The notes under the pieces: model-generated
Database searches by the model: none
The model's input: only the letters and a program-made list of their open reading frames with translations
What the model was told of the DNA's origin: nothing
Position numbers and translations under genes: made by a program
In this document: in pieces, positions 45,951 through 54,286 of the stretch
Numbering within the stretch: position 1 is the first letter of the stretch
Layout of the letters: the number at the start of each line of letters is the position of its first letter
Source of the DNA: JBHJGS01 sp050331575
GTDB taxonomy: Bacteria; Pseudomonadota; Alphaproteobacteria; Sphingomonadales; Rhodothalassiaceae
Direction of reading: 5' to 3'
Assembly (NCBI GenBank): GCA_050331575.1
Contig: JBHJGS010000008.1
Location: 54,201 to 118,200, forward strand
Length of the DNA stretch: 64,000 bases

Positions 45951-48752
45951 TTAGAAGTTTATCTGGACCGTTCCGAAAATGGTCCGTGGATTTCCGTAGA
46001 AGGCGGTCAGCGTGCCTTCCAAGCCCAGCGGCGTCGAACCGGACAAGTTGGGCGTCAAGAAATCATAGCCTGCAACGATATATTCCTTGTCAGTGATATT
46101 CTTGGCGTGAACGCCGATTTGGTATCGCCCATTGTCCGAATTCCATACAAGGCTGGCGTCGAAAAGCGCAAAGCCGGGCTGGTCGATCGGGCTTACGAAT
46201 TCGAACTGATGGGTCAGGCTCCGGTAGGAGACGCCACCAATCCAAGACAGAGCCCCCCCGACATCAAAGAAATCGAGCCGATGCGTGTAGGTGGCGAAGA
46301 TATTGGCTGTCCACTCCGGCGAATTCTGCACCACCGCTTCATCCGACACGTCGATCAATTCGCTGGAGCCGATCGGGTTGACGAGGAATTCGGTGAATTC
46401 GGCGTCCAGATAGCCCAGTGCATAGGTGAAGCTCAAATTATCGCCTTGAAAGGCGATCTCATCCAGACTCAACGACCCGTCGATTTCGAAACCGAACTGG
46501 CGCGCCTCCCCGGCATTGGTGGTGACACCGGCGAAATTATCAGCCTGGCCGTCGCCATCCGCATCGAAGCCGACCGAGCCGGGGATCTGCACATTGCGAT
46601 AGTCACTATAAAAGCCCGCCACGTTGAAAATCAGGCGCCCCGCAAACCAGCTGCTTTTCAGCCCGACTTCAAAGGTATCGATTTCTTCCGGCTCAAAGCC
46701 CAAAAATTGTTCGATATCCTCCAGATCTGGCTGGACATCTTCAGGATCGTCGAAATCGCCGTCGGCGTTGGCGTCCAGGCCGATGCCGGCCAAGCCGTCG
46801 CCGTCAAAGTCCGGTGTCAGCGTCGCATCACCGCGGGGATCGAAGCTACCGCCCTTGAAACCCTGTGCATAGCTTGCATAGACCAGCAAAGCGTCGGTCG
46901 GTTCCCAACTGACGCCGACGCGCGGCGTGAATTCGTTGAAGGTTTCATTCAACGTCACATTGGTGTCCACGCCCAAGGGTGAGAACGGCAACGGCAACGG
47001 CATGCCGGTCCCGCCGAATTCCGGGCTGCCGACACCCAGAAAGGTTTGGCCGAAAACCAGCGAGGTGCGCTCGTCGCTGGTGTAGCGCACGCCGGCATTC
47101 ACGCTGAGCGTATCGGTCAGATAATAGGTGATGTCGGTGAATACCGCCCAGGTATCGGTATCGACATCGCCCGCGGTGAAGGCGGTCAGGCCATCTGGAA
47201 ATGCCGGCGCCACTGCGCCCAAGGTGCCCAACTGGGCATCAAACTCGTTGAAGGCGCTGGCGGTCATATAGAAAAAGCCGAGCAGCGCTTGCAGCCGCGG
47301 CGTTTCGTAGAGTACCTGGAATTCTTCTGAAAATTGGTCATTCCGGTAGCGCGCCGGAACATCGAGATCGACCAGCGGCAGGCTATCGAAATCGATCGGC
47401 GTTTCCGATCCGTCTTCGCGATACCCAATAATGTTGCGGAAGGTGATCTCATCATTGAAATAATATTCAGCCAAAAATGAGAATCCGCCGGCGCGCACCT
47501 CCTGGGTCGGCTCGATCAGCCCTGCGCGGGTATCGAAAACATTATCCAGAACAGGGAATTGCGGCACGCCGCCCAGCGGCACGGGCAGCGGCTCGCCGGT
47601 CACCGGATCAAGACCGCTGAATTGGCTTGGCAGCAACCGGAAGCCCTGCCGGGCTTCTGAATCGTCATCCAAATAATCGCCGGAAAGACGGAAGAAAAAC
47701 TGGTCCGTTGGCGTCCATTCGATGGTGGCGCGCCCGGCAATGACGTCCTTGTTATAGTTCTCAATCCCCGGCAGATTGAGATTTTCCCCGAAGCCGTCCC
47801 GGGTCAGCCGGGCGAACGTCGCCCCGACCCGCAAGGTGTCGGTCACCGGTGTCTCGAACGTACCAACAAAATCCAAGCGGCCGAAATTGCCCGCGGTGAC
47901 GCGCAGGTTCAGCATCGGCTCTTCGCCCAGCCGCTTGGTGACATATTTGACCGCCCCGCCGATGGTATTGCGTCCATACAACGTCCCCTGCGGACCGCGC
48001 AGCACCTCAATGCGTTCAACATTATAGATGTCCAGGATCGCCGCTTGCGGCCGGTTCAGCACCACATCGTCGATATAGAGCCCCACCCCGGCTTCGAAGC
48101 CCGCGACCGGGTCTTGCTGGCCGACGCCGCGAATGAAGGCGGTGATGGTGGTGTTGGTGCCGCGGCTGACCTCCAGCGTCGTGTTGGGCGAGGTCAGGCC
48201 GACAAAGGTGAGATCCTCCGCGCCCAACTGCTGCAACTTCTCGCCCTCATAGACGCTGATGGCGATCGGCACATCCTGGAGGCTTTCCTCGCGCCGGCGC
48301 GCTGTTACCATCATCTCCTCGATGGCGCCGCCCTGGGCCATCGGCTCCGACGGCGGCTCGTCTTGCAGAAACTCCGACAGGTCCAGGTCTGCGGCGGCGT
48401 AGCGGGTGCGTTCCAGGCGCGGGACAGCGGCCTTTTTCTGTTTTTTGCGGATGCTCAAGGTGCTGTCGTCGATCAGTTCGTAGGACAGCCCGGTGCCCTT
48501 CAGCAGATCCTCCAGCGCCTCCAGCGCCTCCTTTCGGCCATGCACGGCCCGGGACGTCCGCCCCTGCGCCAAGGCGCCGTCGATCAGCACGGACAGGCCG
48601 GCCTGTTCGGAAAAGCGCATCAAGGCGCGATCGAGCGGCTGGGCCGGGATCGCAAAATCGGCGCTGGCCGCCCCGGCGGCGGCGGTCAAGGCGGCCATCA
48701 GGCCGCCGGCGAAGACGGTGTTGCGGAAAGCCCGCGCGCGGCGGTTCAGCAT
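45951..48752 (-). CDS. TonB-dependent receptor with N-terminal STN signalling domain
   Basis: A 933-residue transducer. After the signal peptide, residues 30-105 are an STN domain (FAIPAQPLDRALMRFSEQAG, LSYELIDDSTLSIRK) that talks to the FecR protein encoded just upstream. The plug follows with EEMMVTARRREESLQDVP and VEVLRGPQGTLYGRN-like text, then the barrel. Two acidic loops (FDGDGLAGIGLDANADGDFD and FDADGDGQADNF) have the DxDxDG pattern of calcium-binding loops. It takes up an unknown ligand and reports its presence. The ATG at 48752, preceded by GGGAGGA, is better than the upstream one. Confidence 0.94.
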   Translation of the reverse strand: MLNRRARAFRNTVFAGGLMAALTAAAGAASADFAIPAQPLDRALMRFSEQAGLSVLIDGALAQGRTSRAVHGRKEALEALEDLLKGTGLSYELIDDSTLSIRKKQKKAAVPRLERTRYAAADLDLSEFLQDEPPSEPMAQGGAIEEMMVTARRREESLQDVPIAISVYEGEKLQQLGAEDLTFVGLTSPNTTLEVSRGTNTTITAFIRGVGQQDPVAGFEAGVGLYIDDVVLNRPQAAILDIYNVERIEVLRGPQGTLYGRNTIGGAVKYVTKRLGEEPMLNLRVTAGNFGRLDFVGTFETPVTDTLRVGATFARLTRDGFGENLNLPGIENYNKDVIAGRATIEWTPTDQFFFRLSGDYLDDDSEARQGFRLLPSQFSGLDPVTGEPLPVPLGGVPQFPVLDNVFDTRAGLIEPTQEVRAGGFSFLAEYYFNDEITFRNIIGYREDGSETPIDFDSLPLVDLDVPARYRNDQFSEEFQVLYETPRLQALLGFFYMTASAFNEFDAQLGTLGAVAPAFPDGLTAFTAGDVDTDTWAVFTDITYYLTDTLSVNAGVRYTSDERTSLVFGQTFLGVGSPEFGGTGMPLPLPFSPLGVDTNVTLNETFNEFTPRVGVSWEPTDALLVYASYAQGFKGGSFDPRGDATLTPDFDGDGLAGIGLDANADGDFDDPEDVQPDLEDIEQFLGFEPEEIDTFEVGLKSSWFAGRLIFNVAGFYSDYRNVQIPGSVGFDADGDGQADNFAGVTTNAGEARQFGFEIDGSLSLDEIAFQGDNLSFTYALGYLDAEFTEFLVNPIGSSELIDVSDEAVVQNSPEWTANIFATYTHRLDFFDVGGALSWIGGVSYRSLTHQFEFVSPIDQPGFALFDASLVWNSDNGRYQIGVHAKNITDKEYIVAGYDFLTPNLSGSTPLGLEGTLTAFYGNPRTIFGTVQINF

Positions 48753-48913
48753 TGGTGGTCCTCCCATCCCGTTCACCCCTTTTGCCAGGGGCAGGCCGGC
48801 GCTTGGTCGGCGGCCTTTTGTTGTCTTTGAGTGCGGATGATGCCCCGCCCCCTGTTATGCATGACGCTTCGGCGCCACGCCCCCTCACCATCAGGTGATC
48901 ACAAAATGCGCGC

Positions 48914-49867
48914 CTACATCGCGTCAGGGCGAACCAGCATAAGCTTGTTGCGGCCGACGCGCAGCGCGCGCACCGGCAAAGCCGTGGTCAGCGCCTGGAC
49001 GATGCTGTCGCGATCCTCCACGCGCACCACGCCGGTCAGCCGCAGCTTGGCAAGATCCGCATCGCCCAAGATCAGTTCCTCGCTCAGATAGCGGTTCAGA
49101 TCGGCGACCGCGCGGTCGAGTGGCTCATTGTGGAAAATCAGGCGGCCAGAGCGCCAGGATGCAATCGCCCGCGGCGCAACCTGATCGCGCTCCACCTTGC
49201 CCTGGCTGACCTGTACCCGATCACCGGCCGCCAGAGGGGCGATCTGCGGCTCGTCCTCCGCCTCGACGGCCACGCGTCCGCCGACCACGGCAATCTCGAC
49301 GCGGTCGTCAATGCGCTGGACATTGAAGCGGGTGCCCAATACGCGCACATCCACCGCGCCGGTCTGGACGAGAAACGGCCGCGCCGGGTCGTGCGCCACT
49401 TCGAACAGCGCCTCCCCCTCAGCCAACCAAACCCGTCGAAGATCGTCCGACATGTCGATGCGGAGCCGGCTTCGCGTATTCAGATGCACGGTCGAGCCGT
49501 CGGCCAGATACACCGTCTTCTGCTCTCCAGGCCCGGTTACATAGCGGTCGTCGAGCAGACCCGGCCCGGCGATCAATAGCCCGACGAGCCCGACCAACCC
49601 GGCCAGCAACAGCGCGGCCAACGCGCGCGGCACCCGCGGCTGAGGCAGTCGGGCCGTCGGCATCGGCTCCAATGCGTCCAAGCTCTGCCACAGGCGGCCG
49701 ACCTCCTCATAGGCGCGGGCATGGGCCAGATTATCGCGCCGCCAAGCCTCGAATCGGGCACGCTCCTCCGGCTTTATGTCTGGCGCGCGCAGCCGCGCGA
49801 ACCAACGGTCCGCCTCATCCAATACCCGTTGCCGCTCAACCGGCACCATATCTGCCTCGTCCGTCAT
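48914..49867 (-). CDS. FecR family anti-sigma/sigma-regulator protein
   Basis: A 317-residue FecR-type protein. The cytoplasmic N-terminal domain (residues 1-85, EADRWFARLRAPDIKPEERARFEAW) binds the sigma factor. One membrane helix (about residues 84-104) is followed by the periplasmic FecR domain with YVTGPGEQKTVYLADGS, LNTRSRLRI and LGTRFNVQ, then a C-terminal STN-contact domain (DRAVADLNRYL). It carries the signal from the downstream STN receptor to the upstream ECF sigma. The ATG at 49867 has AAGGGAG just upstream. Confidence 0.94.
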   Translation of the reverse strand: MTDEADMVPVERQRVLDEADRWFARLRAPDIKPEERARFEAWRRDNLAHARAYEEVGRLWQSLDALEPMPTARLPQPRVPRALAALLLAGLVGLVGLLIAGPGLLDDRYVTGPGEQKTVYLADGSTVHLNTRSRLRIDMSDDLRRVWLAEGEALFEVAHDPARPFLVQTGAVDVRVLGTRFNVQRIDDRVEIAVVGGRVAVEAEDEPQIAPLAAGDRVQVSQGKVERDQVAPRAIASWRSGRLIFHNEPLDRAVADLNRYLSEELILGDADLAKLRLTGVVRVEDRDSIVQALTTALPVRALRVGRNKLMLVRPDAM

Positions 49868-49917
49868 GGGCTCCCTTCCCTTCAAGACGCTTATCCCCCC
49901 GGTCCCCCTCACCGGCG

Positions 49918-50421
49918 TCACTGCGTTACCTGCCGGCATGCCTTCAACGCGCGGATGATATATTTTTCCACCATCGACACAGACACCCCCAACTGCTTGG
50001 CGATCTGGGGATAACTCAGCCCCTCGAAGCGGTGCAGAATGAACGCCTGCCGGCACTTGTCGGGCAATTGGTTGATGGCATCACGGACCGCGTCCAACTG
50101 CTGGCGGGCCGCGGCGGCGCGTTCGGGATCAATGGCCTGGGTCGCTGTCTCGGCGTCTTGCGCCAGATCGGCCTGGCGCTTGGCGGCGCGTTTGCGCTGG
50201 CGCAGCCGATCCAAGGCCAGGCGGTGTGCTGTGGTATGCAGAAACGCCGCCGGGTCGGCGATATCGGTGCGCACGCGCACCTTCATCAACCGAACATACG
50301 CCTCTTGCGCGACCTCCTCGGCATCCTGGGCATCATTCAAGGTCGCAGTCAGCCGCCGCACCAGCCGCTCATTGGCTGCGCGCGCCAAACCTCCCAACTG
50401 GGCCCCCAGCTTCTTCGCCAT
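49918..50421 (-). CDS. ECF sigma factor (FecI-like)
   Basis: A 167-residue sigma-70 family protein of the extracytoplasmic type. Region 2 contains DAEEVAQEAYVRLM and PAAFLHTTAHRLALDRLR. Region 4 contains LPDKCRQAFILHRFEGLSYPQIAKQLGVS with a helix-turn-helix, followed by VEKYIIRALKACR. It should direct transcription of the receptor (and perhaps itself) when released by FecR. The ATG at 50421 has GGGGAGGAA upstream. The order sigma-FecR-receptor on one strand is the classic transport-signalling layout. Confidence 0.94.
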   Translation of the reverse strand: MAKKLGAQLGGLARAANERLVRRLTATLNDAQDAEEVAQEAYVRLMKVRVRTDIADPAAFLHTTAHRLALDRLRQRKRAAKRQADLAQDAETATQAIDPERAAAARQQLDAVRDAINQLPDKCRQAFILHRFEGLSYPQIAKQLGVSVSMVEKYIIRALKACRQVTQ

Positions 50422-50537
50422 GGCCGGTTCCTCCCCTGCAGCGAATAGAAGATAAAGCGCCATGGCTTGGCAAGGGCCGTGCAACACGGCAAAGAGAGGT
50501 CCCGCTTAAGTCTTGCCCATCTGCCGCGGAGAGCCTG

Positions 50538-52745
50538 ATGCGTTTCCTTGCCGTTTCTTTCGTGATGTTGACCGCACCGGCGATGGCCGAAGAGCTGACC
50601 ATCGACCGTCTGGTCGCCAGCCCCAGCCTGGATGGCCCGCAGATCAGCGCCATCACCTTCTCCCCCGACGGCCGGTTGATCACCTATCTGAAGGGCAAGC
50701 AGGAGGATTTCCGCCAGAAGGATCTGTGGGCCTATGATGTCGCCGCCGGCGACAATCGCCTGCTGGTGGACAGTGTCGAGCTGCTGGGCGGCGCGGAAGA
50801 ACAAATCGATGAGGTGGAAAAGGCCCGGCGCGAACGCCAGCGCATCAGCGGCTCCGGCATCGTCGCCTATCACTGGGCGCCGGACGGTCAGGCCCTGCTG
50901 TTCCCGCTGAGCGGAGACCTGTATCTAAAACCGCTGGACGGACCGGCCCGGCGTCTGACCCAGACCGATGCGACCGAAACGGATCCGAAATTCTCGCCCG
51001 ACGGGCGCTATGTCTCCTATGTGCGCGAGCAGGATCTGTTCGTCTACGATCTGCAAGATCAGAGCGAGCGCGCCATCACCGCAGACGGCGAGGGCGCGAT
51101 CCTGAACGCCATGGCGGAGTTCGTGGCGCAGGAGGAGATGGGCCGGTCGACCGGCTATTGGTGGGCGCCGGATGACCGCCGCATCGTCTATGCCCGGGTC
51201 GACGAAAGCCCGGTCAAGCAGGTCAACCGCTATGAACTCGCCGCCGACGGCTCGGTCACCAGCATCGAACAGCGCTATCCCTTTGCCGGCACCGACAATG
51301 TGCTGATCGACCTGAAGGTCGCCGATCTGACTGATCCTGAGGCCGCACCGATCACGTTGGATCTGGGCGAGGATCGGGACATCTATGTGACGCGGGTGCA
51401 TTGGCATCCCGACGGCCGCCATGTGCTGGTCGAGCGGCAGGACCGCGCCCAGCAGCGCCTGGATCTGTTGATCTACGACTTGTCCAAGCCGGACAGCCCG
51501 CGCACCGTGCTGACCGAGACCAGCGAGACCTGGCTGAACATCCTGGACGGCTTGACCTTCATCGAAGACGGCGCGGCCTTCCTGTGGCTGTCCGAGGACG
51601 ATGGCTTCGCCCATCTCTATCGCCACCCGATCGCGGGCGGCGCGGCGCAGCAGCTGACCGAGGGCGACTGGATGATCACGCAGATCAATCGGGTCGACGA
51701 GGACAGCGGCACGGTCTTCTTCACCGCCACCAAAGACGGCGTGCTGGAACGCCATCTCTACCGCATGCCGCTGGCCGGCGGGCCGATCACCCGGGTGACG
51801 GACCAGCCTGGCTGGCACAGTGCGGTGGTCGGCCCCGATGCGGAGCGCTTCGTTGACCGCATGTCCGCCCCGGACCAGCCGCCCCAGGCCATCGTCCGCA
51901 GCATCGACGGCCAGCGTCTCGCCGCCTTGTCCGAAAACCCGCTGGACGACACCCATCCCTACGCACCGTATCTGGACGGTCATGCCGAGCGTCGCTTCGG
52001 CAGCCTGACCGGTCCGGAGGGGGCGGAGCTGTTCTATTCCCTGCGGCTGCCGCCTGACTTTGACGAGACCAAGACCTATCCCGCCATCGTCTATGTCTAT
52101 GGCGGCCCGGGCGCGCAGCGGGTCGCCAAGCGCTGGGACATTGATTTCACCCAGATCCTGGCACGCCAGGGCTATATCGTCTTCAAGCTGGACAATCGCG
52201 GCAGCGCCAATCGCGGCAAGACATTCGAGGACCCGATCTATCTGGGCATGGGCAAGCCGGAGGTGGCCGATCAGCTCGCCGGTGTCGACTATTTGAAGGG
52301 GCTGGGCTTTGTCGACCCCGCGCGCATCGGCGTCTACGGCTGGTCCTATGGCGGCTATATGACCCTCATGCTGCTGGCCAAGGCGCCGGACACGTTTCAA
52401 GCGGGGGTTTCGATCGCCCCGGTCAGCGACTGGGCGCTGTATGACACCCATTATACCGAGCGCTTCCTGGGCCGCCCGCAAGACAGCGACGCCTATGAAA
52501 CCTCCAGCCTGTTTGCCTATATCGACGGCATCGCGAACGACGCGCTGCTGCTGATCCACGGCATGGCCGACGATAATGTCTTTTTCGACCATTCGGTGAA
52601 GGTGATGGGCGCGCTGCAGTCCGCCCGGGTCGGCTTTGATCTGATGACCTATCCGGGCAAGCGCCACGGCATCCGCGGCGAGGATGCGCGCGCGCATTTG
52701 TGGACAGAGGTGCTGGACTTTTTCAATGCGCGCCTGAGGCCGTGA
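50538..52745 (+). CDS. Periplasmic S9 family dipeptidyl peptidase
   Basis: A 735-residue DPP4-type enzyme. The signal peptide MRFLAVSFVMLTAPAMA precedes an eight-bladed beta-propeller (ISAITFSPDGRLITYLKG, DPKFSPDGRYVSYV). The C-terminal hydrolase domain has the nucleophile in YGWSYGGYMTL, the aspartate in HGMADDNVFF and the histidine in PGKRHGIRG. The Glu pair of the DPP4 site is visible as AEFVAQEEMGR. It cleaves N-terminal dipeptides in the periplasm. It is divergent from the sigma/FecR/receptor cassette; peptide uptake by that receptor would fit, but this is inference. Its stop overlaps tgt as GTGA. Confidence 0.93.
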   Translation: MRFLAVSFVMLTAPAMAEELTIDRLVASPSLDGPQISAITFSPDGRLITYLKGKQEDFRQKDLWAYDVAAGDNRLLVDSVELLGGAEEQIDEVEKARRERQRISGSGIVAYHWAPDGQALLFPLSGDLYLKPLDGPARRLTQTDATETDPKFSPDGRYVSYVREQDLFVYDLQDQSERAITADGEGAILNAMAEFVAQEEMGRSTGYWWAPDDRRIVYARVDESPVKQVNRYELAADGSVTSIEQRYPFAGTDNVLIDLKVADLTDPEAAPITLDLGEDRDIYVTRVHWHPDGRHVLVERQDRAQQRLDLLIYDLSKPDSPRTVLTETSETWLNILDGLTFIEDGAAFLWLSEDDGFAHLYRHPIAGGAAQQLTEGDWMITQINRVDEDSGTVFFTATKDGVLERHLYRMPLAGGPITRVTDQPGWHSAVVGPDAERFVDRMSAPDQPPQAIVRSIDGQRLAALSENPLDDTHPYAPYLDGHAERRFGSLTGPEGAELFYSLRLPPDFDETKTYPAIVYVYGGPGAQRVAKRWDIDFTQILARQGYIVFKLDNRGSANRGKTFEDPIYLGMGKPEVADQLAGVDYLKGLGFVDPARIGVYGWSYGGYMTLMLLAKAPDTFQAGVSIAPVSDWALYDTHYTERFLGRPQDSDAYETSSLFAYIDGIANDALLLIHGMADDNVFFDHSVKVMGALQSARVGFDLMTYPGKRHGIRGEDARAHLWTEVLDFFNARLRP

Positions 52746-53884
52746 CCCGCTTCGCCTTCCAAGTCGACGCAACCGACGGACCGGCCCGCACCGGCCGGCT
52801 GACCATGGCCCGCGGCGCCATCCGCACGCCGGCCTTCATGCCGGTGGGCACGGCCGCTACCGTGAAGGCCATGCTGCCGGACAGCGTGGCGGCGACCGGG
52901 GCGGATATCCTGCTGTGCAACACCTATCATCTGATGCTGCGGCCGGGCGCGGATCGGGTCGCGCGCCTGGGCGGGCTGCACCCGTTCATGAACTGGTCCA
53001 AGCCGATCCTGACCGACAGCGGCGGCTTTCAGGTGATGAGCCTGGCCAAGCTGCGCAGCCTGTCCGAGGAGGGCGTGGCGTTTCAAAGCCATATCGACGG
53101 CAGCCGGCATCTGCTGACCCCGGAACGCTCCATGGAGATCCAGCGGCTGTTGGACACCGACATCGTCATGGCGTTCGACGAATGCACCCCCTACCCCGCC
53201 ACCGAGGACGAGGCGCGCCACTCCATGCAGCTGTCGATGCGCTGGGCCAAGCGGTCCTGGACCGGCTTTCACCAAGGCGCGGAGCATGCCGCGCGCGCGG
53301 CCCTGTTCGGCATCGTCCAGGGCGGGGTCTATCCCGAGCTGCGCCGGCATTCCTGCGAGGCGTTGATGGAGATCGGCTTTGACGGCTATGCCGTCGGCGG
53401 CCTGGCCGTGGGCGAGGGCCAGGACCTCATGTTCGACACGCTGGATGTGACCGTGCCGCATCTGCCCGCTGAGGCGCCGCGCTATTTGATGGGCGTGGGC
53501 AAGCCCGACGATCTTGTCGGCGCGGTCCTGCGCGGCATCGACATGTTCGACTGTGTGCTGCCGACGCGCTCCGGCCGCACCGGCCAGGCCTTCACCTTCG
53601 ACGGCCCGCTGAACCTGAAAAATGCCGCGCACAAGGACGATCCCTGCCCGATCGATCCGGACGTGGACAGCCCGGCGCGCAGCTATTCCCGCGCCTATCT
53701 GCACCATCTGATCCGTTCTGACGAGATCCTCGGCGCCATGCTGCTGACCTGGCACAATCTGGCCTTCTACCAAAGCCTGATGGCGGGCCTGCGCCAGGCC
53801 ATCACGGAGGGCCGGCTGCAGCGCTTCGCCGCGGATTTTCTCAGCCGCTACCAGGCGGCCGGACCATCGGACGCGCCTGCCTGA
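52742..53884 (+). CDS. tgt: Queuine tRNA-ribosyltransferase lacking the usual zinc cysteines
   Basis: The 380-residue protein has the TGT barrel with proton donor LTDSGGFQVMS, substrate loop FGIVQGGVY and nucleophile aspartate in IDMFDCVLPTRSGRTGQ. It swaps guanine 34 of GUN-anticodon tRNAs for the queuine precursor preQ1. The zinc site is unusual. The normal CxCxxC spacing before YSRAYLHHL reads DVDSPA here (bases 53659-53676), so all three cysteines are replaced, while the downstream zinc-ligand histidine (LTWHN) is kept. The GTG start at 52742 overlaps the S9 peptidase stop by 4 bases. Confidence 0.9.
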   Translation: MTRFAFQVDATDGPARTGRLTMARGAIRTPAFMPVGTAATVKAMLPDSVAATGADILLCNTYHLMLRPGADRVARLGGLHPFMNWSKPILTDSGGFQVMSLAKLRSLSEEGVAFQSHIDGSRHLLTPERSMEIQRLLDTDIVMAFDECTPYPATEDEARHSMQLSMRWAKRSWTGFHQGAEHAARAALFGIVQGGVYPELRRHSCEALMEIGFDGYAVGGLAVGEGQDLMFDTLDVTVPHLPAEAPRYLMGVGKPDDLVGAVLRGIDMFDCVLPTRSGRTGQAFTFDGPLNLKNAAHKDDPCPIDPDVDSPARSYSRAYLHHLIRSDEILGAMLLTWHNLAFYQSLMAGLRQAITEGRLQRFAADFLSRYQAAGPSDAPA

Positions 53885-53950
53885 ACAGCTTGTGAGCCGC
53901 CTTGACCCCCCAGCCCCCCATCGATATGGTCCGCGCCGCGCCCGCCAAGG

Positions 53951-54026
53951 GGGCCCTTAGCTCAGCTGGTAGAGCAACTGACTTTTAATCAGTAGGTCGC
54001 AGGTTCGAATCCTGCAGGGCTCACCA
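53951..54026 (+). tRNA. tRNA-Lys (anticodon TTT), CCA encoded
   Basis: A 76-base cloverleaf: acceptor stem GGGCCCT with AGGGCTC, D arm TTAGCTCAGCTGGTAGAGC, anticodon stem ACTGA/TCAGT around loop CTTTTAA (anticodon TTT), T loop TTCGAAT, and an encoded CCA end. It marks the left border of an accessory stretch holding an NLR-type cassette. Confidence 0.97.
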
Positions 54027-54212
54027 TAAAATCAAAGGGTTAGTGGAGGCCGCGACGGGCGCGGTGGCGCTGGGGTTACGGCTGGGGTCACGCGGGGCTG
54101 CCTTGGCGCCGGTGAGATGCGCTTGGTAGCGCGCTTCGGCCTGTGCCAGGCGGATGGCGCCGATGCTGCCCGATCGGGCTTGACGAGCGATAGCGACAGA
54201 CGCGCGGCTCGA
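54021..54212 (-). pseudogene. Open 3' gene remnant running into tRNA-Lys
   Basis: On the minus strand one frame of 63 codons, without a clear start, reads SIGAIRLAQAEARYQAHLTG followed by a Pro/Ala-rich tail and stops inside the tRNA-Lys CCA region. It looks like the C-terminus of a real protein whose 5' part is lost, the sort of scar left by an element once inserted at the tRNA. No family is recognised. A competing 82-residue frame in the same place looks less protein-like. Confidence 0.3.
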
Positions 54213-54286
54213 TCACCCGTCAGGTCGGCCTTTCGATCCTGTTCGTTGATCGCTTCCGCTAAAAGGCAAGGGTTCGACACAGCGGT

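Noticed and set aside
54032..54280. 82-residue minus-strand frame after tRNA-Lys
   Set aside because: Low-complexity Pro/Arg end and no ribosome site; the neighbouring frame in the same place looks more like protein, so only that is kept, as a remnant.
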